Positions 1-6,573 of a DNA stretch of 16,596 nucleotides are shown here, piece by piece (the stretch's first letter is position 1; every line of letters begins with the position of its first letter). The DNA is from Gemmatimonadaceae bacterium. GTDB taxonomy: Bacteria; Gemmatimonadota; Gemmatimonadetes; Gemmatimonadales; Gemmatimonadaceae. Under the pieces are notes generated by a model. That model searched no databases. It was not told where the DNA came from and saw only the letters and a program-made list of their open reading frames with translations. Location: NCBI GenBank assembly GCA_013816695.1, contig JACDDZ010000012.1:1-16596 (forward strand), read 5' to 3'. Made by a program: the position numbers and the translations under genes.

Positions 1-266
1 TGCGGATTGGCGGCGGGATGATGGACGTCAAGCGGAGTCATGAGCTCTGGAAGATCTTCGGAGGTCCAGCTGCGATGATCAAGCGCGGTGACTGGGTGGA
101 TCGCCCGTCGTACGGAATCCCGTACGGATACGCAGTAACGGGAATGCTGATCGCGGAAGGACTGAGCACACAAAACAAGATGGAAGATGTGCGCCCGGTC
201 CTGAAGACAGTGACAGCGATCAGCAAGGCCGCCCGCATTCCTGATTTCGCAGGAGCGGGGCAGTAG
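1..266 (+). CDS. C-terminal fragment of a possible DUF2723-type membrane protein (5' end outside window)
   Basis: The frame is open to the window edge (first full codon at base 3) and ends at TAG 264-266, so the gene starts to the left. About 87 residues are visible. They form a soluble, mostly helical tail with the segments MMDVKRSHELW, WVDRPSYGIPYGYAVTGMLIAEGL and a final basic/alanine-rich helix. This resembles the C-terminal tails I associate with large DUF2723 (protein O-mannosyltransferase-like) membrane proteins of Gemmatimonadota. That family call is recollection, not proof, and no membrane segment is visible here. The ATG at 18 is internal and should not be taken as a start. The gene ends 10 bases before the stop of the convergent permease, leaving no room for a normal terminator. 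I am confident it is coding and unsure of the family. Confidence 0.6.
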   Translation, partial: RIGGGMMDVKRSHELWKIFGGPAAMIKRGDWVDRPSYGIPYGYAVTGMLIAEGLSTQNKMEDVRPVLKTVTAISKAARIPDFAGAGQ

Positions 267-276
267 CCGGAGGCTC

Positions 277-1599
277 TTAGGCTGGGTCGGTAGTCCCGGC
301 CGATTTCCGCATGATGAAGTAGACTACGACTGCGATAACAAGCGCGATTCCTATTGCCGCGAACTCCTGCGGTTCGGCGTGCGATGCAAGCCACACGGCG
401 AAAGCGCACGCAGCGACTGGAATGGCCGGTCCGCCCCAAAGTTTGAAGGGTACTCCCTCTCTTCGCACGTCTTTCCGTTGCAGCTGGATGACAGCGAGAG
501 CGCAAAGGAAGTACATGGTAAGGATTGCGAGGTTGGAAGCGATGATCAGCCGCTCGAAGCTTCCGCTGGCGGCAAGTGCGAATGCAATGATTGCATGCAC
601 TGCGATCGCGTTGCGCGGCGTGCGAAAAACGGGATGAACGAACGAGAGAAAGTCGGGAAGCATGCGGTCGTTCGCCATTCCAAAGAGCGCGCGCGGTGTT
701 GCGAGCATGTCGCCCAGTACGTACCCGAAGGTGGAGATGACTGCACCGGCGAGAACGAGCAAACGCCCTCCATTGCCGAGCACTATGTTGGCGACCGAGG
801 CGAGCGGCGTGGTTGTGTTCTTTCCCAGCTCGGACCCTAGCACTCCCTGCGCGACCAGCTGGATTATGAGGTAAAGCGTGGTGACGCCGACGAGCGCCAG
901 CAGTATGGCGCGCGGGACAGTCCGTGCAGGGTCCTTCACTTCACCGCTCGACGTGAGGGCAACCTCGACACCCACGAAGGCGAATATCAGGACAATTGCC
1001 GTGTCACCTACCAGCTTCAGCGGCGGCATCCCGGGCCAGGCGAGGTTTACGGGATTCAGGAAAAAAATTCCAACGCAGACGAGAATAAGGAGCGGGAGCA
1101 GCTTTGCCACGGTCGCGGTTTGCACAAACTTCGCACCGAGCTTGACGCCGCGAATGTTGATGAGTGCGAGCGTTGCGTAGAGCAGAAAAAGAATCAGGAC
1201 GCGGATGGTCGTCGAGCTCACGCCCGGGATCAGCTCGCGCAATGAGTCCACGAATATGTTTGCGACCGCTGCTGTTGCGAGCACGCCGCTCAAATACAAG
1301 AGTGCGCCGCAAATGAATCCTGCGAAGGACCCAAACGCGGTTCCGACGTATCCGTAGGATCCGCCTGACAGTGAAACCCTGCTCCCCGCTGCCGCGAAGC
1401 AGAGTACGAAGAGAGTCATTCCGGCGGCGCAGACGAGGTAGCCAACAATCGCGGCTGCACCGAGCCTGTTGGCGACCACACCAGGAAGGGCAAAGATTCC
1501 AGCGCCAATGGTCATGTTGATGACTGCGGCGCTGAGCCCGCCAACGCCAAGCGCGCGAACGAGTTTGTCGTCGCGCGCCTGTATCGAGGATTCTGTCAT
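277..1599 (-). CDS. APC-superfamily amino acid permease
   Basis: This is an inner-membrane transporter of about 440 residues, the usual length for the amino acid-polyamine-organocation family (COG0531 type), with roughly 12 hydrophobic segments. The family's substrate-binding break in helix 1 is visible as T-I-G-A-G-I-F (about residues 30-36), and the G-G-S-Y-G-Y-V-G motif lies near residues 79-86. The substrate is probably an amino acid or small amine; the sequence does not say which. ATG 1599 is chosen because a GAGGGAG lies upstream, although it is about 15 bases away. GTG 1623 would add eight residues but has no Shine-Dalgarno sequence. The gene follows the HEAT protein gene by 42 bases on the same strand with no clear terminator between, so it may be the last gene of the sigma-factor operon. 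The product ends in a basic tail (MRKSAG). Confidence 0.88.
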   Translation of the reverse strand: MTESSIQARDDKLVRALGVGGLSAAVINMTIGAGIFALPGVVANRLGAAAIVGYLVCAAGMTLFVLCFAAAGSRVSLSGGSYGYVGTAFGSFAGFICGALLYLSGVLATAAVANIFVDSLRELIPGVSSTTIRVLILFLLYATLALINIRGVKLGAKFVQTATVAKLLPLLILVCVGIFFLNPVNLAWPGMPPLKLVGDTAIVLIFAFVGVEVALTSSGEVKDPARTVPRAILLALVGVTTLYLIIQLVAQGVLGSELGKNTTTPLASVANIVLGNGGRLLVLAGAVISTFGYVLGDMLATPRALFGMANDRMLPDFLSFVHPVFRTPRNAIAVHAIIAFALAASGSFERLIIASNLAILTMYFLCALAVIQLQRKDVRREGVPFKLWGGPAIPVAACAFAVWLASHAEPQEFAAIGIALVIAVVVYFIMRKSAGTTDPA

Positions 1600-1641
1600 G
1601 GAGCCAATGTCATGCTCCCTCACCGGCCATGCAAGAATTTT

Positions 1642-2457
1642 TTACTTCTTTGCCAGAATTTCCTCGAAGAGTTCGATTGCACGAGGGTCATTGGACTGGC
1701 CGAGCCAGAACATCGCCTTACGGCGAATTCCCGGGTCGCGGTTGGTCCGCGCAACCTTGATCAAAGCCGGTACTCCTTCCTCTTTCGGCCGCTGGGAGAG
1801 TGCGAACACTGCCTGTTCGCGCACGTCACGATCAACAGTGTTATCGAGCACCAAATTATCGAGCCCCCTTGTAGCTTCTTCGCCGGCGGCCTGGCTAATC
1901 CAGAACACGGCCTGGCGCCGGGTCTGCCGGGGGACATTCGTATTCCGCGCGATGCGGATCAGCCTCGGCCAAACTGTAACGCCGTTGGCTATCGTGGATG
2001 GGAAAATCGCGTCATCGCCAACAGATGCTGATGATTGCTCTGCAAGAGTCAGGAGATAATCTGCCGCGTCGCTGGGCGAGACTTCCCCCAGGTCGGTGAC
2101 GTTCGAAGACTGGCGCCATCGCCCACCCACATATGCACGGATCGCAGTCACCGATCCATCCCTTACATCCAGCACCAGGCGGGCCGGACCATGCTCACAT
2201 GAATAGTCCCATTCGACGTCCCGTGAAGTCCGCCCTTCCCATGTGATGGTTTGCCCGCGCTCGAACTTGGTGTCCGTACTGAACCCCTGAGAATGTCCGC
2301 AGATGTCAGGTCGTGCCGCGAATGTCATGCGAACCGATCCGTTCCTTGCTCCGGCAACGCGGCTCGCGATGCTCTGCGCCGTGGCGGTCACGGCAGTCGC
2401 GGCCAGTAGCAGGCCGGCGATCGCAGTGGACCTCATGAAGATCGATATCGTCCTCAT
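1642..2457 (-). CDS. Secreted HEAT-repeat protein (3 repeats) of an ECF sigma operon
   Basis: The protein has 271 residues. An N-terminal signal peptide has a hydrophobic core at about 10-25 and a likely cut after ATA, before Gln28. It is followed by a beta-rich domain at about 30-125 with only two cysteines (C53 and C87), which could form a disulfide in the periplasm. The C-terminal part (about 165-271) holds three HEAT-like repeats ending in F-W-I-S-Q (Q189), F-A-L-S-Q (Q222) and F-W-L-G-Q (Q254), spaced 32-33 residues. The start ATG overlaps the stop of the upstream HEAT gene (ATGA at 2454-2457), so translation is probably coupled. A second in-frame ATG at 2436 would also leave a signal peptide. 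HEAT repeats usually bind other proteins; a role as partner of the neighbouring HEAT or anti-sigma protein is inference. I do not recognise the N-terminal domain. Confidence 0.85.
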   Translation of the reverse strand: MRTISIFMRSTAIAGLLLAATAVTATAQSIASRVAGARNGSVRMTFAARPDICGHSQGFSTDTKFERGQTITWEGRTSRDVEWDYSCEHGPARLVLDVRDGSVTAIRAYVGGRWRQSSNVTDLGEVSPSDAADYLLTLAEQSSASVGDDAIFPSTIANGVTVWPRLIRIARNTNVPRQTRRQAVFWISQAAGEEATRGLDNLVLDNTVDRDVREQAVFALSQRPKEEGVPALIKVARTNRDPGIRRKAMFWLGQSNDPRAIELFEEILAKK

Positions 2458-3899
2458 CTGTTGATTAACTCGAGGAGGAAGTCCTGAACGCGCGGGTCAC
2501 GGGACTGGGACAACCAGAAAATTGCCTTCTTCCGCAGCTCCGGATCCTTGTCCGTCTTGGCGATGTCGAGAATCTTCGTAACCGCAGCCGGCTCGCGGCG
2601 CTGCGAGAACACGAAGATCAACTGGTCGCGCATCTCGCGCTCAGGCAGCTGCGAGTACAGTCCGATGAGCTGGTCGATGCTTGCCCCTCCCTGCCCTGCC
2701 CAGAACAATGCCTTCTTCCTGAGCTCGTCGTCCTCACGGGTGTTCCGCGCTACGTCGATGAGCCACTGATCGTTGCCCATCCCCCTCTGTTGTGAAAGGG
2801 AGAACAGGATCTTTTCCTTCAGGTCGTTGTTTTTAAGTGTCGAATACAGGCGGCGCAGAAAGTCAGCGTTTTCAGCGGACCGCTTCTGGCCGAGCCAGAA
2901 GATTGCTTTTTCGCGCAGATCGTTGCTCTGCGTTTCATTCATCGCGAAATCCTTGAGGATCTGCGTTCCCTTTGTGCTGTGATGCTGCGAGAGCGAGAAA
3001 AGCGCTTTTTCCCGGAGATCGTCGTCGCGCGAGTTGCGGAGAATGTCGTAGAGCATGTCTATGGCTCGCTCGTCGCGAACCTGTGACAGCCAGAAGACTG
3101 CGGCCTGCCGAACCTCCCCATTCGGGTCGTTCCTGGCAGTGCTCAGGAGAATGTCAGCAGTTTCGACTGTGTTCTTCTGCGAGACGAGGAAGACGGCTTT
3201 GCTGCGAAGCGCTTCGGTGCACGGGTCACGCCGTGCAAGGACTTTCTTGAGGATGGGCATGGCCCGCGCCGCATCCATTTGCAGGAGCGCATTCAACGCC
3301 GCGATACGCTCATCACTGTCTTCATCCTGGTTCGGGCATCCACTCTTGTCGCGCGTCTCGAACTTGTAGGAGAATCCACTCGCCGCGCGGCCTGCACCGG
3401 AAACGCCGGACGACGAAGACGCCGCGGCCGATCCGGGCGCCGAGCTGGCGCTCGATCCGCCGCCTGCCTTGGTCGTGATCATCACAGCGCAGCCCTCATC
3501 ACCACCCTCTGCGAGTGCCTGACAAACACGAATGCGAAGTGTTGTTGCATCGCCCTTGGCGAACTGCGCAGGATACTTGATCTGGTAGTTGGCGAGAACG
3601 TTAAGCGCTCTTTTCAGATCCTTTGTGTCACCGGCGCGAAAGAGCGAGAACGCCTCGAAGTACAGGGCACGGTCCGCGTACGATGAAGACGGATACCGAT
3701 CTGTAAGGCGCCGGAAAAGCTCCGCTGCCCGCTCGTAGTTGCCATTCCGCATTGCCTCGTTCCCACTTCTATATAGAGAATCGGCGGGGTCCTGTTGCGA
3801 GATGCGTTTAGCAGCTGGTTCGTAGGCTGCCGCCGAGTTGATTGTTGTGACGCCCAGCACTCCGAGGGCGAGCGTCAGCATGAGTTTGTTCATTTTCAT
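2454..3899 (-). CDS. Secreted TPR + HEAT-repeat protein (8 repeats) of an ECF sigma operon
   Basis: The protein has 481 residues. The signal peptide spans about 1-25 with the cut after SAAA, before Tyr26. A TPR-like helical region (about 38-135) follows, then a Ser/Ala/Gly-rich linker (about 146-172) and an array of eight HEAT-like repeats (about 195-481). Each repeat carries a helix of the form R-x-K-A-(I/L/V)-F-x-x-(S/G)-Q, with Gln at 241, 273, 305, 338, 370, 403, 433 and 465, a period of 30-33 residues. The four cysteines (126, 137, 188, 227) lie before or at the start of the array. The ATG at 3899 has a GAGG 11 bases upstream, and that element overlaps the TGA of the anti-sigma gene, so the two are probably translated in sequence. 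The likely location is the periplasm, and the likely role is a protein-binding scaffold or sensor. No catalytic motif is seen. Confidence 0.88.
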   Translation of the reverse strand: MKMNKLMLTLALGVLGVTTINSAAAYEPAAKRISQQDPADSLYRSGNEAMRNGNYERAAELFRRLTDRYPSSSYADRALYFEAFSLFRAGDTKDLKRALNVLANYQIKYPAQFAKGDATTLRIRVCQALAEGGDEGCAVMITTKAGGGSSASSAPGSAAASSSSGVSGAGRAASGFSYKFETRDKSGCPNQDEDSDERIAALNALLQMDAARAMPILKKVLARRDPCTEALRSKAVFLVSQKNTVETADILLSTARNDPNGEVRQAAVFWLSQVRDERAIDMLYDILRNSRDDDLREKALFSLSQHHSTKGTQILKDFAMNETQSNDLREKAIFWLGQKRSAENADFLRRLYSTLKNNDLKEKILFSLSQQRGMGNDQWLIDVARNTREDDELRKKALFWAGQGGASIDQLIGLYSQLPEREMRDQLIFVFSQRREPAAVTKILDIAKTDKDPELRKKAIFWLSQSRDPRVQDFLLELINR

Positions 3900-3912
3900 T
3901 GTTGTATAAACC

Positions 3913-4767
3913 TCAAGTTCCCTGTGGCCGGCCCGCGGGAATCGCGGTCCTGAGCCGAGTCATTACATGTCCTTCCTTGATAGTGCTCTCGACCATGTCA
4001 CGCTCGTTGGCGTTCGGCGTGTTGGAGAGCTGCACGATCTGGGTAAGCACCAGCTCGAGATCCTCGAGCAGGTGCTTCCGCAGCGGATCGCGCGCTGCGG
4101 GCGAGTCGAGCAGGAGGCGCGTATTGGAGAGGAGGTCGCGCGACCACTTTGCAACTACCGGATCCATTGCCCGGTTTGCGGAATCGGTGCGGAAGGTGGT
4201 TAGCATCGCTTCTGTTTCTGCGAGGTGACGCAGGGACGCGAGCTGGTATGTCGCGTTCATGCGATTCGCTTCGACATCGAGCTCGCTACGCACCGGGCGT
4301 CTTGCGTTCCCATTGTGTGACAGGGGCAGAGATGCAACACGAACATCCGAGGCTGCACGCCGTGAAGCGGGGCCGGACTTCGCCACAGGTTCGCTTTCGC
4401 TGTCGGCGTTTGCATTTGGCGTTGCCGCGCGCGGAGTTTCTTCGGCCGGTGTTGCAGCGACGACCCGGGGGATTGCGGTCTTCGGAACTACCGAAGCCGG
4501 GTTTCCTCCCGTGAGCCTGCCGATACCGATGCCCGCAACGAGCAGTATTCCTGCCGCTGCGGCAAGTGCCCGCCACGGCGCTCGTTTGGCGAACGAGCGC
4601 TCGGGAGTTGCACCTCCGCGCTCTACGCGCATTACGGGCGCAGCTGCGGTTGCGCGCTGCGCCTCCTGGATGCGAGCCCACATCTCCTCGCGAGGAGTGA
4701 TCTCCGGCGGACGATTGTAATCCCGTGCGGCGTCGCGGATGATGTGTTCGAAGCGATCGTCAGTCAT
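3913..4767 (-). CDS. Single-pass membrane protein, probable anti-sigma factor
   Basis: The protein has 284 residues. A charged N-terminal cytosolic segment (about 1-64, including a PREEMWARIQEA helix) precedes one transmembrane helix (about 66-87). A Pro/Ala/Ser/Thr-rich linker (about 95-160) follows, then a helical C-terminal domain (about 165-265) that would lie in the periplasm. The ATG overlaps the stop of the ECF sigma gene (ATGA, 4764-4767), the typical position of an anti-sigma factor. The protein has no cysteine at all, so it lacks the zinc-binding H-x3-C-x2-C motif of ZAS-type anti-sigma domains; any sigma binding would have to use another fold. The function is inferred from position and topology, not from a recognised domain. 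It could alternatively be a membrane partner of the downstream HEAT proteins. Confidence 0.75.
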   Translation of the reverse strand: MTDDRFEHIIRDAARDYNRPPEITPREEMWARIQEAQRATAAAPVMRVERGGATPERSFAKRAPWRALAAAAGILLVAGIGIGRLTGGNPASVVPKTAIPRVVAATPAEETPRAATPNANADSESEPVAKSGPASRRAASDVRVASLPLSHNGNARRPVRSELDVEANRMNATYQLASLRHLAETEAMLTTFRTDSANRAMDPVVAKWSRDLLSNTRLLLDSPAARDPLRKHLLEDLELVLTQIVQLSNTPNANERDMVESTIKEGHVMTRLRTAIPAGRPQGT

Positions 4768-5336
4768 GATACCCAGTCTCCCCGGAAATCAGCGAGCTCC
4801 TCGCGGAGCTTTCCGCGCGCCTGGAAGAGGCGCGTTTTTGAGGTACCGGCGGGAATCTTCAGAAACTCGCCGATCTCCTCGTGTGTGAACCCTTCTACGT
4901 CGTGCATCAGAAACACAGTTCTGAATTTTTCGTTCAAACCGTCAATGGCCTGCTGGAGGCGTTCCTTCAGATCCGGATCTGCCTCGCGCGCCACCGACCC
5001 AACCATTTCTGCCTCCTCGAGTGATGCTTCGCGCGTGTGCAAGCGCTTCACTTTTCTTAAACCGTTCAGAGCGACCGACACTCCGATCGAGTGGAGCCAG
5101 GTTGACAACGATGATTCGGCACGGAATCCCCCGATCTGTTCGAAGGCCCGAATGAAAGTCAGCTGCGTAAAATCCCGTGCGAGCTCGTCATCGCCGGCGA
5201 GGCGAAAAGCAAGTCGGTAAACCCGGTCGACATGCGCGTCATACAGTTCGCGCTGCGCCGCTGGTTCGCCCGCTCTCACACGTGAAATCAGTTGCTGTTC
5301 TGTCACCCTAACGGGCTCAGCGAGGGTCTGTGCCAT
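4764..5336 (-). CDS. ECF-type RNA polymerase sigma factor (sigma-70 family)
   Basis: From ATG 5336 the protein has 190 residues, normal for group IV (ECF) sigma factors. Region 2 is at about 29-95 (L-Y-D-A-H-V-D-R-V-Y-R-L-A, then D-F-T-Q-L-T-F-I-R-A-F for core binding and -10 recognition). Region 4 is at about 125-180 and has the helix-turn-helix H-E-E-I-G-E-F-L-K-I-P-A-G-T-S-K-T-R for -35 recognition. Region 3 is absent, as expected. It directs RNA polymerase to a set of promoters when released from its anti-sigma factor, probably the product of the overlapping next gene. A TTG at 5354 would add six residues, but it overlaps the candidate -10 element, and no Shine-Dalgarno sequence precedes either start. 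I therefore prefer ATG 5336, possibly on a very short leader. It is the first gene of the HEAT operon. Confidence 0.9.
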   Translation of the reverse strand: MAQTLAEPVRVTEQQLISRVRAGEPAAQRELYDAHVDRVYRLAFRLAGDDELARDFTQLTFIRAFEQIGGFRAESSLSTWLHSIGVSVALNGLRKVKRLHTREASLEEAEMVGSVAREADPDLKERLQQAIDGLNEKFRTVFLMHDVEGFTHEEIGEFLKIPAGTSKTRLFQARGKLREELADFRGDWVS

Positions 5337-5346
5337 TGTCGAAGAG

Positions 5347-5375
5347 TTAGACAATGGGAGTCGAAAAACCGTTCA
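5347..5375 (-). promoter_or_regulatory. Candidate ECF-type promoter of the sigma operon
   Basis: On the minus strand a TGAAC (5375-5371) and a TGTCTAA (5353-5347) are separated by 17 bases. This resembles the GAAC ... GTC layout of many ECF promoters, which often drive their own sigma gene. Transcription would begin about 4 bases before ATG 5336, giving a near-leaderless mRNA and explaining the missing Shine-Dalgarno sequence. The match was found by eye and could be chance. Confidence 0.3.
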
Positions 5376-5400
5376 GTAATGGGGTTCCGAAGGGTGGGCA

Positions 5401-5432
5401 CGGGCTTAATATGCCCGTACGGGCCGGAGCCC
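5401..5432. repeat. Nested inverted repeats in the sigma/ada divergent spacer
   Basis: Three inverted repeats overlap in 32 bases. CGGGC (5401-5405) pairs with GCCCG (5413-5417) around the AT-rich loop TTAATAT. CCCGTACGGG (5414-5423) is a perfect 10-base palindrome. GGGC (5421-5424) pairs with GCCC (5429-5432). They lie between the divergent sigma and ada genes, so they could be an operator or a structured leader. The AT-rich loop resembles a -10 box on either strand. The rest of the 153-base spacer shows only the sigma promoter candidate and a weak Ada-box-like stretch. Confidence 0.45.
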
Positions 5433-5489
5433 GACATTGAGAGCAAGAACCGAAGCGCGGACCAGTGCCTCACCGGCCAAATTAGAGCC

Positions 5490-6551
5490 ATGAAAAATTC
5501 AGCAGACGAGAAACGATGGCTGGCTGTGGAGATTCGCGACCGGAGCCAGGATAGCGAGTTCGTTTACGCAGTCAGTTCAACGGGGGTTTTCTGCAAGCCC
5601 TCCTGTCCTTCGCGGCGGCCAAAGCGTGCAAATGTGCAGTTCTATAGTAGTGCGCCCGACGCAGAGAGAGCTGGATTTCGAGCCTGCCTCCGATGCAGGC
5701 CAAAAAGCCGGGATGTGACCCGGATTGAGCGAGCTGTGATAGAGGCTCGAGCGCTGCTGGATTCGGCAGCCAGCGAAATCACACAAAATGGAAGTGACCT
5801 GAAATCACTGGCCGAACAGGTAGGCGTCAGTCCGTTCCACCTGCAGCGGCATTTCAAGAGCATTGTCGGAATGACGCCAAAAGCCTACCTGACCAAAAAA
5901 CGTTCGACGCTGCTCAGGTCAAACCTGCGCAAGGGCGGAAGTGTGCTGAGGGCAACTTACGAATCCGGTTTCAACTCGCCGTCTCGTGGCTATGCGGCTG
6001 CGGAGCGCGAGCTTGGGATGTCTCCATCGGCGTACCGAAAGGATGGTGCGGGTGTCGAGATCACGTTCTGGATCAGTCGGACTTCCATTGGCCGGGTGAT
6101 AGTGGCCGCGACGCAGAAGGGCGTTTGCGCGGTGATGATAGGATCCAGAGAGACCGACCTCATCGAGCAGCTGCGCGCGGAATTTCCGCGGGCACTTCTC
6201 ACGAAAGGAACAAGTGCGCAGGCCAAACTGGTTGCGTCAGTAGTGAAGCTCGTTGAAGGCGGACGAGCGAAACAGATCGATCTGGACGTTGGCGGCACTC
6301 CCTTTCAGTGGAAAGTATGGGAAGCGCTTCGGAAAATACCAGTGGGAGAAACACGGACCTACGGTGAGATTGCGCGCTCGATTGGCAAACCAAATGCTTC
6401 ACGGGCGGTGGGGCGCGCATGTGCGACCAATCGGGCCGCTGTCCTTATTCCCTGCCACCGTGTTGTTCGAGGTGACGGCGCGACAGGTGAATACCGATGG
6501 GGGGCAGACTTGAAACAAAGGCTGCTCCGGCGCGAGTCGGTAAAGCAGTAG
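5490..6551 (+). CDS. ada: Bifunctional DNA alkylation repair protein / transcriptional activator Ada
   Basis: From ATG 5490 the protein has 353 residues, matching E. coli Ada (354). The N-terminal zinc domain shows the four cysteines C35, C39, C66 and C69 (F-C-K-P-S-C-P ... A-C-L-R-C). C35 is expected to take methyl groups from phosphotriesters, which turns the protein into an activator. An AraC-type helix-turn-helix domain follows at about 80-183 (S-P-F-H-L-Q-R-H-F-K ... M-T-P-K-A-Y). The C-terminal O6-methylguanine methyltransferase domain (about 195-350) holds the acceptor C322 in I-P-C-H-R-V-V, plus R-A-V-G-R-A. The usual G-Y-R-W-G after the active site is E-Y-R-W-G here, a Gly to Glu change. 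The frame stays open upstream to 5292, but family length and the known N-terminus favour 5490. The aldehyde dehydrogenase begins 22 bases downstream. Confidence 0.95.
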   Translation: MKNSADEKRWLAVEIRDRSQDSEFVYAVSSTGVFCKPSCPSRRPKRANVQFYSSAPDAERAGFRACLRCRPKSRDVTRIERAVIEARALLDSAASEITQNGSDLKSLAEQVGVSPFHLQRHFKSIVGMTPKAYLTKKRSTLLRSNLRKGGSVLRATYESGFNSPSRGYAAAERELGMSPSAYRKDGAGVEITFWISRTSIGRVIVAATQKGVCAVMIGSRETDLIEQLRAEFPRALLTKGTSAQAKLVASVVKLVEGGRAKQIDLDVGGTPFQWKVWEALRKIPVGETRTYGEIARSIGKPNASRAVGRACATNRAAVLIPCHRVVRGDGATGEYRWGADLKQRLLRRESVKQ

Positions 6552-6573
6552 ATTGCCGAAACGCAAAACCGGG

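Noticed and set aside
546..840. Open frames on both strands inside the permease gene
   Set aside because: Low-complexity translations without motifs, overlapping a well-supported membrane protein gene; shadows of its codon use.
1631..1653. Imperfect hairpin (GCAAGAA / TTCTTTGC) between the HEAT gene and the permease gene
   Set aside because: Short A/T-rich stem with a bulge, overlapping the HEAT stop codon and without a T-run on the minus strand; not convincing as a terminator.
2454..3240. Possible CRISPR-like or DNA-level tandem repeat
   Set aside because: The roughly 96-98-base periodicity is the coding signature of 32-33-residue HEAT repeats; the units differ too much at the DNA level to be an array.
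3279..3686. Plus-strand frame of 135 codons opposite the TPR/HEAT gene
   Set aside because: Arg/Cys-rich translation with no recognisable domain, fully inside a supported gene on the other strand.
5292..5489. N-terminal extension of the ada frame, in which the peptide E-S-K-N-R-S occurs twice
   Set aside because: Start at 5490 gives the normal Ada length and N-terminus. The extension overlaps the sigma gene on the other strand. The repeated peptide is encoded by clearly different bases (about 10 of 18 identical), so it is probably chance.
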